A program made the position numbers and the translations under genes. 8,159 nt of DNA, taken from assembly GCA_011524425.1 (NCBI GenBank), contig WTKI01000222.1:1-8159 (forward strand), read 5' to 3'. Below the pieces are notes generated by a model. It saw nothing but the letters and a program-made list of their open reading frames with translations, was not told the origin of the DNA and did not search any database. This document shows, piece after piece, positions 1 through 7,836 of this stretch. Position 1 is the stretch's first letter. Every line of letters starts with the position of its first letter. Source of the stretch: Altererythrobacter sp. (GTDB lineage Bacteria > Pseudomonadota > Alphaproteobacteria > Sphingomonadales > Sphingomonadaceae).

Positions 1-708
1 CATGACAGGGTTTAGCCCTTGCAAGCCTTCCAGAGTAGTCGAAGGGCGGTTGCCTTCGTCCTTAGTAATTGTCGCTTCGACCTGGCTGATCTCGCCGCTT
101 TCCTTGTCCTTGACCATCATGGTTGTAGTGACAGGAACGATCTCGTCGTCAAACTTGCCGGCCTCTTGCGCCGCAGCGGTGCGTTGCTGGGATTGCAGTG
201 CGTATTCGTCCTGCGCATCCCGGCTGATGTCGTAACGCGCAGCCACGGTCTCGGCGGTGCCAAGCATCGGCATGTACACATCTTTGTGCATGGCGATCAG
301 CGACGGGTCAGGCGCAACCCGCATTTCAGGCGTTTGGACAAGCGAAATAGAGTCCTGTCCGCCGCCAACGACCACGTCCATATTGTCAACCACGATCTGC
401 TTGGCAGCGGTCGCAATCGCCATCAGGCCGGATGAACACTGACGGTCGATCGTTTGTGCCGCTACAGAGACAGGCGCACCGGCGCGCAGCGCGACTTGAC
501 GGCCGATATTGCCGGCTTGCGTACCCTGCGTAAGGACCGCGCCCCACACAACATCATCAATTTCGGCCGGATCGATACCGGCCCGCTCGACAGCAGGCGC
601 AAATGAAAGAGCGCCCAGCGTTGCGCCAGGCGTAGCGTTGAAGCCGCCTTTGTAGGCGCGGCCAATGGGCGTGCGGGCGGTAGAGACGATCACTGCGTCA
701 CGAGACAT
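1..708 (-). CDS. Thiolase (acetyl-CoA C-acyltransferase / acetyl-CoA acetyltransferase), 3' end cut by window edge
   Basis: Catalyses reversible thiolytic cleavage of a 3-ketoacyl-CoA by CoA, or condensation of two acetyl-CoA, in the cytoplasm. The visible 236 residues open with MSRDAVIVSTARTPIG, the standard thiolase N-terminus. The acyl-accepting cysteine is C91 in DRQCSSGLMAIATAAKQI, followed by the glycine-rich GGGQDSISLVQ segment at 115-125. The fragment ends in DEGNRPSTTLEGL, which in the family lies near residue 225 of about 390, so roughly 150 residues, including the catalytic His and second Cys, lie outside the window. The ATG at 708 is preceded by AGGA (720-717) with 8 nt spacing, which supports this start. 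The gene lies downstream of maoC on the same strand. The QDSISLVQ wording resembles broad-range degradative thiolases more than PhaA, so beta-oxidation is likelier than polyhydroxybutyrate synthesis, but substrate cannot be settled from this part. Family assignment is firm. Confidence 0.93.
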   Translation of the reverse strand, partial: MSRDAVIVSTARTPIGRAYKGGFNATPGATLGALSFAPAVERAGIDPAEIDDVVWGAVLTQGTQAGNIGRQVALRAGAPVSVAAQTIDRQCSSGLMAIATAAKQIVVDNMDVVVGGGQDSISLVQTPEMRVAPDPSLIAMHKDVYMPMLGTAETVAARYDISRDAQDEYALQSQQRTAAAQEAGKFDDEIVPVTTTMMVKDKESGEISQVEATITKDEGNRPSTTLEGLQGLNPVM

Positions 709-833
709 ATGTAAATTCCTAAGTTTCTAACATCCCGGCTGAAACCGGGGCCTGTTTGGGATCAGCGCTCTTTTGTCAGAGCGGCCTCGGGCAGATTCGT
801 AAAAACCGGCAAGAGGCGTCGGGTTCAATGCGA
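709..833 (-). other. 125-bp maoC-thiolase spacer with two short inverted repeats
   Basis: Between the maoC stop and the thiolase start on the minus strand I see no gene. Two inverted repeats are present: CCGGG/CCCGG arms at 734-738 and 745-749 around a 6-nt loop, and CGCTCT/AGAGCG arms at 766-771 and 778-783 around a 6-nt loop. Neither is followed by a T-tract on either strand, so they are not convincing intrinsic terminators. The gap is long enough to hold a separate thiolase promoter or leader, but I could not identify -35/-10 boxes. Confidence 0.4.
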
Positions 834-1283
834 TCAAAGAAAGTAAAGTGTCATCCATTCACAGATCAGCGCCGGCTTTTCCTCGCCTTCAATCTCGATG
901 GTGATTTCGCAAGTCTGCTGCCATTGGCCAGGACGCTTCTCGATCATTTCAAGGAGCTTCCAATGACCGCGAATACGCTTTCCTGATCGCACAGGGGCAA
1001 TGAAGCGAGTTTTGTTGCCGCCGTAATTCACAGCCATTTTGATGTCATCGACGCGCGGCACTGTACTTTTCACTGCCATCGCGGAAATCATCGAAAGCGT
1101 CAGAAAGCCATGAGCAATAGTGCCTCCGAAGGGAGTCATCTTGGCCGCTTCTTCATTGATGTGGATGAACTGATGATCCTCAGTTGCTTCTGCAAACTGG
1201 TTGATTTTTTCCTGAGTCATCTCGAACCATTCGCTGGTACCGATCACTTCACCAGTTTTTGCCGCGATATCTTGGGGGGTCAT
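834..1283 (-). CDS. MaoC family dehydratase ((R)-specific enoyl-CoA hydratase-like), 149 aa
   Basis: A single hot-dog-fold protein of the MaoC/R-hydratase family, which adds water to or removes it from CoA thioesters in the cytoplasm. From the ATG at 1283, the hydratase-2 motif is FAEATEDHQFIHINEEAAK, with the catalytic pair D36 and H41 at the D-x4-H spacing of PhaJ-type enzymes. It is followed by TPFGGTIAHGFLTLSM (50-65), the conserved glycine-rich stretch and hot-dog helix. At 149 aa it has the usual single-domain length. An in-frame TTG lies one codon earlier (1286), but the strong AGGAG at 1294-1290 is 6 nt from the ATG and only 3 nt from the TTG, so ATG is preferred. It precedes the thiolase gene on the same strand, which suggests acyl-CoA metabolism. 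True substrate is unknown; an (R)-3-hydroxyacyl-CoA dehydratase is the best guess. Confidence 0.92.
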   Translation of the reverse strand: MTPQDIAAKTGEVIGTSEWFEMTQEKINQFAEATEDHQFIHINEEAAKMTPFGGTIAHGFLTLSMISAMAVKSTVPRVDDIKMAVNYGGNKTRFIAPVRSGKRIRGHWKLLEMIEKRPGQWQQTCEITIEIEGEEKPALICEWMTLYFL

Positions 1284-1289
1284 CAATTT

Positions 1290-1294
1290 CTCCT
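1290..1294 (-). promoter_or_regulatory. Ribosome binding site of the MaoC gene
   Basis: On the minus strand AGGAG ends 6 nt before the ATG at 1283. Spacing favours this ATG over the TTG immediately upstream (3 nt away), so it decides the start. Confidence 0.75.
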
Positions 1295-1326
1295 CTGCAA
1301 ACTATAAGCAGCCTTGTCGCTGCATT

Positions 1327-1345
1327 TGCGCCACTTCATGGCGCA
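1327..1345. repeat. Perfect inverted repeat TGCGCCA-N5-TGGCGCA, possible operator or hairpin
   Basis: Seven-base arms at 1327-1333 and 1339-1345 flank CTTCA. The centre lies about 50 bp upstream of the MaoC ATG on the minus strand, a typical location for a repressor operator. The right arm also takes part in a second, mutually exclusive inverted repeat, TGGCG-CAT-CGCCA at 1339-1351. No regulator gene in the window can be tied to it. Confidence 0.4.
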
Positions 1346-1436
1346 TCGCCAAGCGCAAAGCAATGCGTTCAGCCCCGCCGCTACGGCATCCTCGCGTTTA
1401 CGTAAGCGGAAAGGTCACTGCGCAAGCGAAACCCGC

Positions 1437-1452
1437 CCGAATCTTTATTCGG
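1437..1452. repeat. Inverted repeat CCGAAT-CTTT-ATTCGG
   Basis: Six-base perfect arms around a 4-nt loop in the middle of the divergent intergenic region. Neither strand has a T-run after the stem, so a terminator role is unlikely. It could be a protein site or simply chance. Confidence 0.3.
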
Positions 1453-1510
1453 CAAGCGACGATTCGCGTTGAGAAAGTTAGCGCAGCGCACCGGCTCGGC
1501 TATCTCACGT

Positions 1511-1531
1511 GCATAGCTATGCCTTAGGCAT
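1511..1531. repeat. 12-bp palindrome GCATAGCTATGC overlapping a second inverted repeat
   Basis: GCATAGCTATGC (1511-1522) is an exact palindrome. Its right half is reused in ATGCC-TTA-GGCAT (1519-1531), so the element GCAT appears as three alternating half-sites at 1511, 1519 (inverted) and 1528. This layout would fit a dimeric regulator with overlapping sites upstream of gltB, about 175-195 bp before its ATG. The role is inferred only from symmetry. Confidence 0.4.
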
Positions 1532-1704
1532 GTGTAACATTGCTACGCAGTGACCCATTGCAAAATTGCGTTTGTGTCGCCATGAGGTCTCGCAGCGATG
1601 CAATTTGCGCGCTTGAATGCGCTCGCGAAGCTCGCTCACACCTGCCGGCCAAGCCCCTAAACGGCTGTCGCACATGCCGGCACCTGACAGAATGGATTTG
1701 ATTT

Positions 1705-4700
1705 ATGGGATACCCAGCGCCCACCGGCTTGTATGACCCTCGTAACGAACATGACGCCTGCGGCGTTGGTTTTGTCGCGCATATCAAAGGCGAGAAAACC
1801 CACGCGATTGTAAGCCAAGCTCTTCAAATTCTTGAGAATATTGATCACCGTGGTGCAGTTGGCGCAGACCCGTTGCTTGGTGACGGCGCTGGCATCCTTC
1901 TTCAGATTCCCGATCCGTTGATCCGTGCCTGGGCTGAAGAGAAGGGCCATGATCTGCCGCAGCCTGGCGATTACGGTGTGGCCATGTGCTTCATGCCGCA
2001 GGATGAAGCCGCACGTGCTTTTGTGACTGAACAGCTGGAAAAGTTCGTTGCAAAAGAAGGGCAGCGATTCGTTGGCTGGCGCGATGTACCGGTGACTTTG
2101 GACGGTTTGGGCAAGGCTGTCATCGAATCCATGCCGGTGATGCAGCAGGCGATTGTCGCCCGCGGCGAGAATTGTGCAGACCAAGATGCATTCGAGCGCA
2201 AGCTGATTGTCATTCGCAAGCAAACTCTGAACCCGCTTAAGAAGCTGGCAGAAAAGCATGAGCTGCCAGGGCTTACCAGCACCTATATGCCAAGCTTCTC
2301 CAGCCGGACCGTTGTCTATAAAGGGCTTTTGCTCGCCAATCAGGTTGGTTCTTTCTACGATGATCTGCGCGATGAACGCTGTGTTTCAGCACTTGGTCTT
2401 GTGCACCAGCGCTTCTCCACCAACACTTTTCCAAGCTGGCGCCTCGCGCACCCGTATCGCCTGATAGCTCACAACGGCGAGATCAATACGGTTCGCGGCA
2501 ATGTGAACTGGATGAACGCGCGCCGCCGCACGATGGAATCAGACCTGCTTGGTCCGGACCTCGACAAGATGTGGCCTCTGATCCCGCATGGCCAGTCTGA
2601 CACAGCTTGTCTCGACAATGCGCTCGAACTGCTTCTTACAGGCGGCTATAGCCTTGCGCATGCAATGATGATGCTGATCCCTGAAGCCTGGTCCAAGAAC
2701 GAACAGATGGATCCGGCCCGTCGGGCATTTTACGAATATCACGCAGCTTTGATGGAACCATGGGACGGCCCTGCGGCAGTTGCGTTTACCGATGGCCGCC
2801 AGATTGGTGCCACCTTGGATCGCAACGGTCTGCGCCCGGCGCGCTTCTGCGTTACCAAGGATGATATCGTGTGTCTGGCATCGGAGAGCGGCGTGCTCCC
2901 ATTTGCAGAAGAAGATATCGTGCGCAAATGGCGTTTGCAGCCTGGCAAAATGCTGCTGATCGACTTCGATCAAGGGCGCATCATCGAAGATGAAGAACTC
3001 AAAAAGGATCTCGCCGAAGCCCAGCCATACGCAAAGTGGCTGGAGCAAGCGCAGTTCAATCTCGACGATATCGAAGAAATTGACCCTGACTTTGCAGAGC
3101 TTCCGCAAGACGAAAACCAGGAAACGCCCACTTTGCTGCAAGCCCAGCAAGCGTTCGGATATTCGCAAGAGGATATCTCGCGCTTCCTTGAGCCGATGGC
3201 CGTCAAAGGCGATGATCCAATCGGATCGATGGGCACAGATACGCCTATCGCTGTGCTCTCGAACCGTTCACGCCTGCTCTACGACTATTTCAAGCAGAAC
3301 TTCGCTCAGGTGACGAACCCGCCAATCGATCCCATCCGTGAAGAGCTAGTGATGAGCTTGCTTTCCATGATTGGTCCGCGGCCCAACCTGCTTGGCCGCG
3401 ATGCGGGAACGCACAAGCGTCTGGAAGTGATTCAGCCGATCCTTACCAATGACGATCTGGCAAAGATCAGGTCAGTGCAAACCGCGTTGGACGGAGCCTT
3501 CCACACAGAAACTCTGGACATTACCTGGGATGCGGAGAGCGGCGTTGAAGGCATTGAGCTTGCCCTGAAGGAATTGTGCTGGGCTGCAACAGAAGCAGTG
3601 CTGGGTGATGCAAACATCCTGATCCTGTCAGACCGCGCTCAAGGGCCGGACCGAATTGCGATCCCTGCCTTGCTGGCAACTGCTGCCGTGCACCATCACT
3701 TGGTTCGCCAGGGTTTGCGCATGCAAACCGGTCTGGTTGTAGAGACCGGAGAAGCGCGCGAAGTGCATCACTATTGCGTGTTGGCAGGTTACGGCGCGGA
3801 AGCGATCAATCCCTATGTCGCTTTCGAGACGCTGGAAGATGTTCGCGTCAAAAAGCACGCTGAACTGACAACGCAGGAAGTCCAGCAAAACTACATCAAA
3901 GCGGTCGGCAAAGGCATTCGCAAGGTCATGTCCAAAATGGGCATTTCAACGTATCAGTCCTATTGCGGCGCACAGATCTTTGATGCGGTTGGCCTTAAAA
4001 CCGACTTCATCGATAAATATTTCACTGGCACCGCTACAACGATTGAAGGCATCGGGCTTCAGCAAGTCGCAGAAGAAGCAGTGCGCCGTCATGCACAGGC
4101 CTATGGCGACAATCCAATTTACAAGAACATGCTCGATGTCGGCGGTATCTATCAATACCGCTTGCGCGGAGAAGACCACGCGTGGACGCCGGAAAATGTT
4201 GCTCAGCTTCAACATGCTGTGCGTGGCGACAAGCCAAAGGACTATGAAGCTTTCGCCAAAAGTGTGAACGAGCAATCCGAGCGGCTTTTGACGATCCGCG
4301 GATTGATGGAATTCAAACCGGCTGACGAACCTGTTCCGTTGGACGAAGTCGAGCCTGCCTCAGAAATCGTCAAGCGCTTCAGCACCGGCGCGATGAGCTT
4401 CGGTTCTATCAGCCACGAAGCGCACTCGACACTCGCGATTGCAATGAACCGCATTGGCGGCCGTTCCAACACCGGCGAAGGCGGCGAAGAACCATTCCGC
4501 TTCAAGCCCATGGAAAATGGCGATTCCATGCGCAGCCGGATCAAGCAGGTCGCATCTGGCCGGTTTGGTGTGACAACGGAATATCTTGCGAATTCCGACG
4601 ATATCCAGATCAAGATGGCGCAAGGCGCGAAGCCGGGTGAAGGCGGACAGCTGCCGGGTCACAAGGTCGACAAGCGGATTGGCGCTGTCCGGCACTCAAC

Positions 4701-6357
4701 GCCGGGCGTGGGCCTGATTTCACCGCCGCCGCACCATGACATTTACTCGATCGAGGATTTGGCGCAGCTGATCCATGATTTGAAGAACGTGCAGCCGGAA
4801 AGCCGTATTTCCGTCAAGCTCGTCTCTGAAGTAGGTGTAGGTACTGTTGCTGCGGGTGTGTCCAAGGCACGCGCAGATCATGTGACCATTTCAGGCTATG
4901 AAGGCGGCACGGGCGCATCGCCATTAACCAGCCTCACCCATGCCGGATCCCCTTGGGAGATCGGGCTTGCTGAAACGCAGCAGACATTGCTCCTGAACGA
5001 TCTACGCAGCCGTATCGCTGTGCAGGTTGACGGAGGCCTTCGCACAGGCCGCGACGTTGCAGTTGGCGCGCTTCTGGGCGCAGACGAGTTTGGCTTTGCT
5101 ACAGCGCCGCTGATCGCAGCAGGGTGCATCATGATGCGCAAGTGTCACTTGAACACCTGCCCTGTGGGCGTTGCGACACAGGATCCTGTCCTACGCGCGC
5201 GTTTCACTGGCACTCCGGAACATGTGATCAACTACTTCTTCTTCGTCGCGGAAGAGCTGCGCCAGATCATGGCGGAAATGGGCTTCCGCACCATGGACGA
5301 GATGATCGGACGGACCGACCGGATCGACATGCGCCGGGTACACCGGCACTGGAAAGCGGATGGCGTGGATCTGTCCAAGCTGCTACACACTGTAGAAATC
5401 GCGGAAGAGGCTGAGCGTTTCCATACAGAAGGCCAGGATCATGGCTTGGCCGGTGCGCTCGACAATGAACTGATCGTTGCTTGCAAAGACGCGATTGCAC
5501 AAGGCAAGCCGGTCCAGCTCGACCGCGAGATCCGCAACGTCAATCGCACCGTCGGCACTATGCTTTCAGGGCGGATCGCAGAGGCGCACGGTCATGCAGG
5601 TCTCGCCCCTGATACAATCCGGATCAACTTTAACGGTGTAGCTGGCCAAAGCTTTGGCGCATGGCTCGCTCATGGCGTCACGCTGGATCTTGCTGGGGAT
5701 GCTAATGACTATGTCGGCAAAGGCCTCTCTGGCGGCCGGATCATTGTCCGCCAGCCAGAAGCAGTCGACCGCGACCCGTTGAACAACATCATTGTTGGTA
5801 ACACTGTGCTGTACGGAGCGATTGCAGGCGAAGCCTATTTCTGCGGTGTTGCAGGGGAACGCTTTGCAGTTCGTAATTCCGGCGCGATTGCCGTTGTTGA
5901 AGGCACCGGCGATCATGGCTGCGAATATATGACAGGCGGCGTGGTCGTAGTGCTCGGCGAAACCGGTCGTAACTTCGCTGCCGGCATGAGCGGCGGTATC
6001 GCTTACGTCTATGACCCGGATGGCAAATTCAACCAGCTGGTCAATCACGAGCAAGTTGATCTGGTAGAGATATCAGCTGCAGGCGATACAGACGAAGGGA
6101 CAGGTCGCCCCACTCAGCGCCCCTCGTCAGTCAATGATTTCGGCATGGGCGATATGCTACGTCATGATGCAGAACGGCTGAAAATCCTGGTCGAGCGGCA
6201 CAAGCTGCACACTGGCTCTGCCCGCGCGAGCGAACTGCTCGACAATTGGGACGCGAACCTCAGCAAATTCATCAAGGTCATGCCGCGCGACTACAAACGC
6301 GCACTGCAGCAGCTTGAGGCAGAACGCCTCGAAGCTGAAGCTGTGGCAGCGGAATAA
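1705..6357 (+). CDS. gltB: Glutamate synthase [NADPH] large (alpha) subunit
   Basis: Amidotransferase and synthase subunit of GOGAT: it hydrolyses L-glutamine, passes ammonia through an internal tunnel to 2-oxoglutarate, and reduces the 2-iminoglutarate on FMN to give two glutamates. At 1550 aa it is full length for the bacterial type. The Ntn glutaminase domain begins at C19 (motif [10 protein letters not shown]), implying removal of an 18-residue propeptide. [11 protein letters not shown] (235-245), [12 protein letters not shown] (255-266) and DRNGLRPAR (372-380) belong to this domain. The central domain spans roughly 490-780. The FMN-binding synthase barrel has [13 protein letters not shown] (891-903), [11 protein letters not shown] (918-928) and [13 protein letters not shown] from 1037. 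The 3Fe-4S ligands are C1141, C1147 and C1152 in [16 protein letters not shown]. The C-terminal glycine-rich beta-helix starts near 1290. An in-frame TGA at 1699-1701 makes ATG 1705 the first possible start, although its Shine-Dalgarno is weak. gltD follows 21 bp later. Confidence 0.99.
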   Translation: MGYPAPTGLYDPRNEHDACGVGFVAHIKGEKTHAIVSQALQILENIDHRGAVGADPLLGDGAGILLQIPDPLIRAWAEEKGHDLPQPGDYGVAMCFMPQDEAARAFVTEQLEKFVAKEGQRFVGWRDVPVTLDGLGKAVIESMPVMQQAIVARGENCADQDAFERKLIVIRKQTLNPLKKLAEKHELPGLTSTYMPSFSSRTVVYKGLLLANQVGSFYDDLRDERCVSALGLVHQRFSTNTFPSWRLAHPYRLIAHNGEINTVRGNVNWMNARRRTMESDLLGPDLDKMWPLIPHGQSDTACLDNALELLLTGGYSLAHAMMMLIPEAWSKNEQMDPARRAFYEYHAALMEPWDGPAAVAFTDGRQIGATLDRNGLRPARFCVTKDDIVCLASESGVLPFAEEDIVRKWRLQPGKMLLIDFDQGRIIEDEELKKDLAEAQPYAKWLEQAQFNLDDIEEIDPDFAELPQDENQETPTLLQAQQAFGYSQEDISRFLEPMAVKGDDPIGSMGTDTPIAVLSNRSRLLYDYFKQNFAQVTNPPIDPIREELVMSLLSMIGPRPNLLGRDAGTHKRLEVIQPILTNDDLAKIRSVQTALDGAFHTETLDITWDAESGVEGIELALKELCWAATEAVLGDANILILSDRAQGPDRIAIPALLATAAVHHHLVRQGLRMQTGLVVETGEAREVHHYCVLAGYGAEAINPYVAFETLEDVRVKKHAELTTQEVQQNYIKAVGKGIRKVMSKMGISTYQSYCGAQIFDAVGLKTDFIDKYFTGTATTIEGIGLQQVAEEAVRRHAQAYGDNPIYKNMLDVGGIYQYRLRGEDHAWTPENVAQLQHAVRGDKPKDYEAFAKSVNEQSERLLTIRGLMEFKPADEPVPLDEVEPASEIVKRFSTGAMSFGSISHEAHSTLAIAMNRIGGRSNTGEGGEEPFRFKPMENGDSMRSRIKQVASGRFGVTTEYLANSDDIQIKMAQGAKPGEGGQLPGHKVDKRIGAVRHSTPGVGLISPPPHHDIYSIEDLAQLIHDLKNVQPESRISVKLVSEVGVGTVAAGVSKARADHVTISGYEGGTGASPLTSLTHAGSPWEIGLAETQQTLLLNDLRSRIAVQVDGGLRTGRDVAVGALLGADEFGFATAPLIAAGCIMMRKCHLNTCPVGVATQDPVLRARFTGTPEHVINYFFFVAEELRQIMAEMGFRTMDEMIGRTDRIDMRRVHRHWKADGVDLSKLLHTVEIAEEAERFHTEGQDHGLAGALDNELIVACKDAIAQGKPVQLDREIRNVNRTVGTMLSGRIAEAHGHAGLAPDTIRINFNGVAGQSFGAWLAHGVTLDLAGDANDYVGKGLSGGRIIVRQPEAVDRDPLNNIIVGNTVLYGAIAGEAYFCGVAGERFAVRNSGAIAVVEGTGDHGCEYMTGGVVVVLGETGRNFAAGMSGGIAYVYDPDGKFNQLVNHEQVDLVEISAAGDTDEGTGRPTQRPSSVNDFGMGDMLRHDAERLKILVERHKLHTGSARASELLDNWDANLSKFIKVMPRDYKRALQQLEAERLEAEAVAAE

Positions 6358-6378
6358 GGGACAAGAGAGCGAATAATC

Positions 6379-7815
6379 ATGGGCAAGGAAACAGGCTTTC
6401 TCGAACTCGATCGCAGAGATCGCGACTATCTCGATCCGCAAGAGCGGCTGGGCAATTACCGCGAATTTGTGGTTCAACCCGATGACGACACACTGAAAAA
6501 CCAGGCGAGCCGCTGCATGAATTGCGGCATCCCTTACTGTCATAACGGCTGTCCGGTGAACAACATCATCCCGGACTGGAACCACTTGGTCTATGAAAAC
6601 GACTGGCGCAATGCGCTCGACGTTCTGCACTCAACGAACAACTTTCCCGAGTTCACGGGCCGGATCTGCCCTGCGCCATGCGAAGCGAGTTGCACGCTCA
6701 ACATCATTGACCAGCCGGTTACTATCAAGTCGATCGAATGCGCAATTGTCGATCGCGGCTGGAAAGAGGGCTGGATCGAGCCGCAAGTCCCTGCAAAGCG
6801 AACAGGCAAGTCAGTCGCAGTTGTCGGTTCCGGCCCTGCGGGTATGGCGTGCGCGCAACAGCTCGCACGCGCCGGCCATGCGGTAACTTTGTTCGAAAAG
6901 AATGACCGTATAGGCGGACTGCTTCGCTATGGCATTCCCGATTTCAAGATGGAAAAGCATCTGATCAATCGACGGGCGCAACAGATGGAAGCGGAAGGCG
7001 TCACGTTCATGACGTCCAAGGAAGTCGGCGTCGACATTTCGATGAAGTCGCTTGACGAGAACTTCGACGCGATTGTGCTGGCTGGCGGTGCTGAAGATGC
7101 GCGCCAGCTGACTATTCCCGGTGCTGAAATGCCTGGCGTGCGTCTCGCCATGGAATTCCTCACTCAGCAGAACAAGCGCAATGCGGGCGATGATGAACTG
7201 CGCGCAGCACCGCGCGGCTCGCTGACAGCGACAGGCAAGAAAGTGGTTGTCATCGGCGGCGGTGATACCGGCAGCGACTGCGTTGGCACGTCAAACCGCC
7301 AAGGCGCAGAAAGCGTTGTGCAGCTGGAGATCATGCCAAAGCCCCCTGAGAAAGAGGACAAGGCACTGACCTGGCCTGATTGGCCGCTCAAACTGCGGAC
7401 CTCTTCCAGCCATGAAGAAGGCGTAGAGCGTGACTGGGCCGTTCTGACCAAACGCGTTGTTGGCGATGGCGACACAGTGACGGGTCTGGAATGCGTTCGC
7501 GTTGAATGGAAAGACGGCCGGATGCAGGAAGTGGAAGGCAGCGAATTCACCATCGAAGCTGACTTGATCTTGCTCGCGATGGGCTTTGTCGGGCCTAAGA
7601 AAGCCGGAATGCTTGCGCAGGCGGAAGTTGAACTGACGGAGCGCGGAAATGTGGCTGCCGACACGGACAGCTATGCCACTAGCGTGGACAAGATCTTCGC
7701 TTGCGGTGATATGCGCCGCGGCCAGTCACTGGTTGTCTGGGCGATCCGCGAAGGTCGCCAATGCGCGCGTAGCGTCGATGAAGCTTTGATGGGTGTGAGT
7801 GAATTGCCGCGTTAA
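6379..7815 (+). CDS. gltD: Glutamate synthase [NADPH] small (beta) subunit
   Basis: Supplies electrons to GltB: NADPH reduces FAD, and electrons pass through 4Fe-4S clusters to the 3Fe-4S centre and FMN of the large subunit. At 478 aa it has the family length. The N-terminal cluster region has C46, C49, C54 and C58 ([17 protein letters not shown]) and C97, C101, C105 (CPAPCEASC). The FAD dinucleotide fold is [14 protein letters not shown] (147-159) with acidic E173 after the second strand. The NADPH fold is [17 protein letters not shown] (289-305). The C-terminal FAD segment is [21 protein letters not shown] (439-459), all as in beta subunits and related DPD/NuoF-independent oxidoreductases. 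ATG 6379 follows purine-rich AAGAGAG (6363-6369) by about 9 nt. Adjacent to gltB in one operon, which separates it from lone GltD-like paralogues. The stop codon sits in the loop of a hairpin (7804-7822). Confidence 0.98.
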   Translation: MGKETGFLELDRRDRDYLDPQERLGNYREFVVQPDDDTLKNQASRCMNCGIPYCHNGCPVNNIIPDWNHLVYENDWRNALDVLHSTNNFPEFTGRICPAPCEASCTLNIIDQPVTIKSIECAIVDRGWKEGWIEPQVPAKRTGKSVAVVGSGPAGMACAQQLARAGHAVTLFEKNDRIGGLLRYGIPDFKMEKHLINRRAQQMEAEGVTFMTSKEVGVDISMKSLDENFDAIVLAGGAEDARQLTIPGAEMPGVRLAMEFLTQQNKRNAGDDELRAAPRGSLTATGKKVVVIGGGDTGSDCVGTSNRQGAESVVQLEIMPKPPEKEDKALTWPDWPLKLRTSSSHEEGVERDWAVLTKRVVGDGDTVTGLECVRVEWKDGRMQEVEGSEFTIEADLILLAMGFVGPKKAGMLAQAEVELTERGNVAADTDSYATSVDKIFACGDMRRGQSLVVWAIREGRQCARSVDEALMGVSELPR

Positions 7816-7822
7816 GCGGCAA
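7804..7822. terminator. Hairpin around the gltD stop codon, possible operon-end element
   Basis: Perfect 7-bp arms TTGCCGC (7804-7810) and GCGGCAA (7816-7822) enclose the loop GTTAA, which contains the gltD stop TAA (7813-7815). It lies at the junction of two convergent genes, where a bidirectional terminator or a 3'-end stabilising stem is expected. Neither strand shows a T-tract after the stem, so classic intrinsic termination is not supported. The call as terminator rests on position and stem quality only. Confidence 0.4.
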
Positions 7823-7836
7823 GGGTAACAAGCAGC

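Larger units (their letters stand above)
1284..1704. other. 421-bp divergent intergenic region between the MaoC gene and gltB
   Basis: No open reading frame with coding character and no RNA gene could be recognised here. It must hold the promoters for maoC (leftward) and gltB (rightward), but I found no convincing sigma70 -35/-10 pair on either strand. What it does hold is a series of inverted repeats (1327-1345, 1437-1452, 1511-1522, 1519-1531 and a long-range pair 1560-1569/1600-1608) and a recurring AAGCG word at 1351, 1404, 1424 and 1454. Several of these could be operators or 5'-leader structures. It differs from the flanking genes in lacking any extended reading frame. Confidence 0.6.

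Noticed and set aside
19..435. 138-codon plus-strand open frame at the left edge
   Set aside because: Opposite the thiolase, whose conserved motifs run through the whole stretch on the minus strand.
734..783. Intrinsic terminator between the MaoC gene and the thiolase
   Set aside because: The two stems are only 5-6 bp and no T-tract follows on either strand.
1301..1306. TATAGT on the minus strand as a -10 box for the MaoC gene
   Set aside because: It would put the transcription start on the ribosome binding site, and no -35 box lies 16-18 bp upstream.
1657..2259. 200-codon open frame on the minus strand overlapping the start of gltB
   Set aside because: It lies opposite well-conserved glutaminase coding sequence and its translation resembles no protein family; a shadow of gltB.
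2539..3168. 209-codon minus-strand open frame inside gltB
   Set aside because: Antisense to conserved gltB codons, with composition expected from reading a GC-rich gene backwards and no recognisable domain.
1705..7815. Horizontal transfer or a fused or broken glutamate synthase
   Set aside because: Both subunits are full length, keep all cofactor motifs, and look compositionally like the flanking genes.
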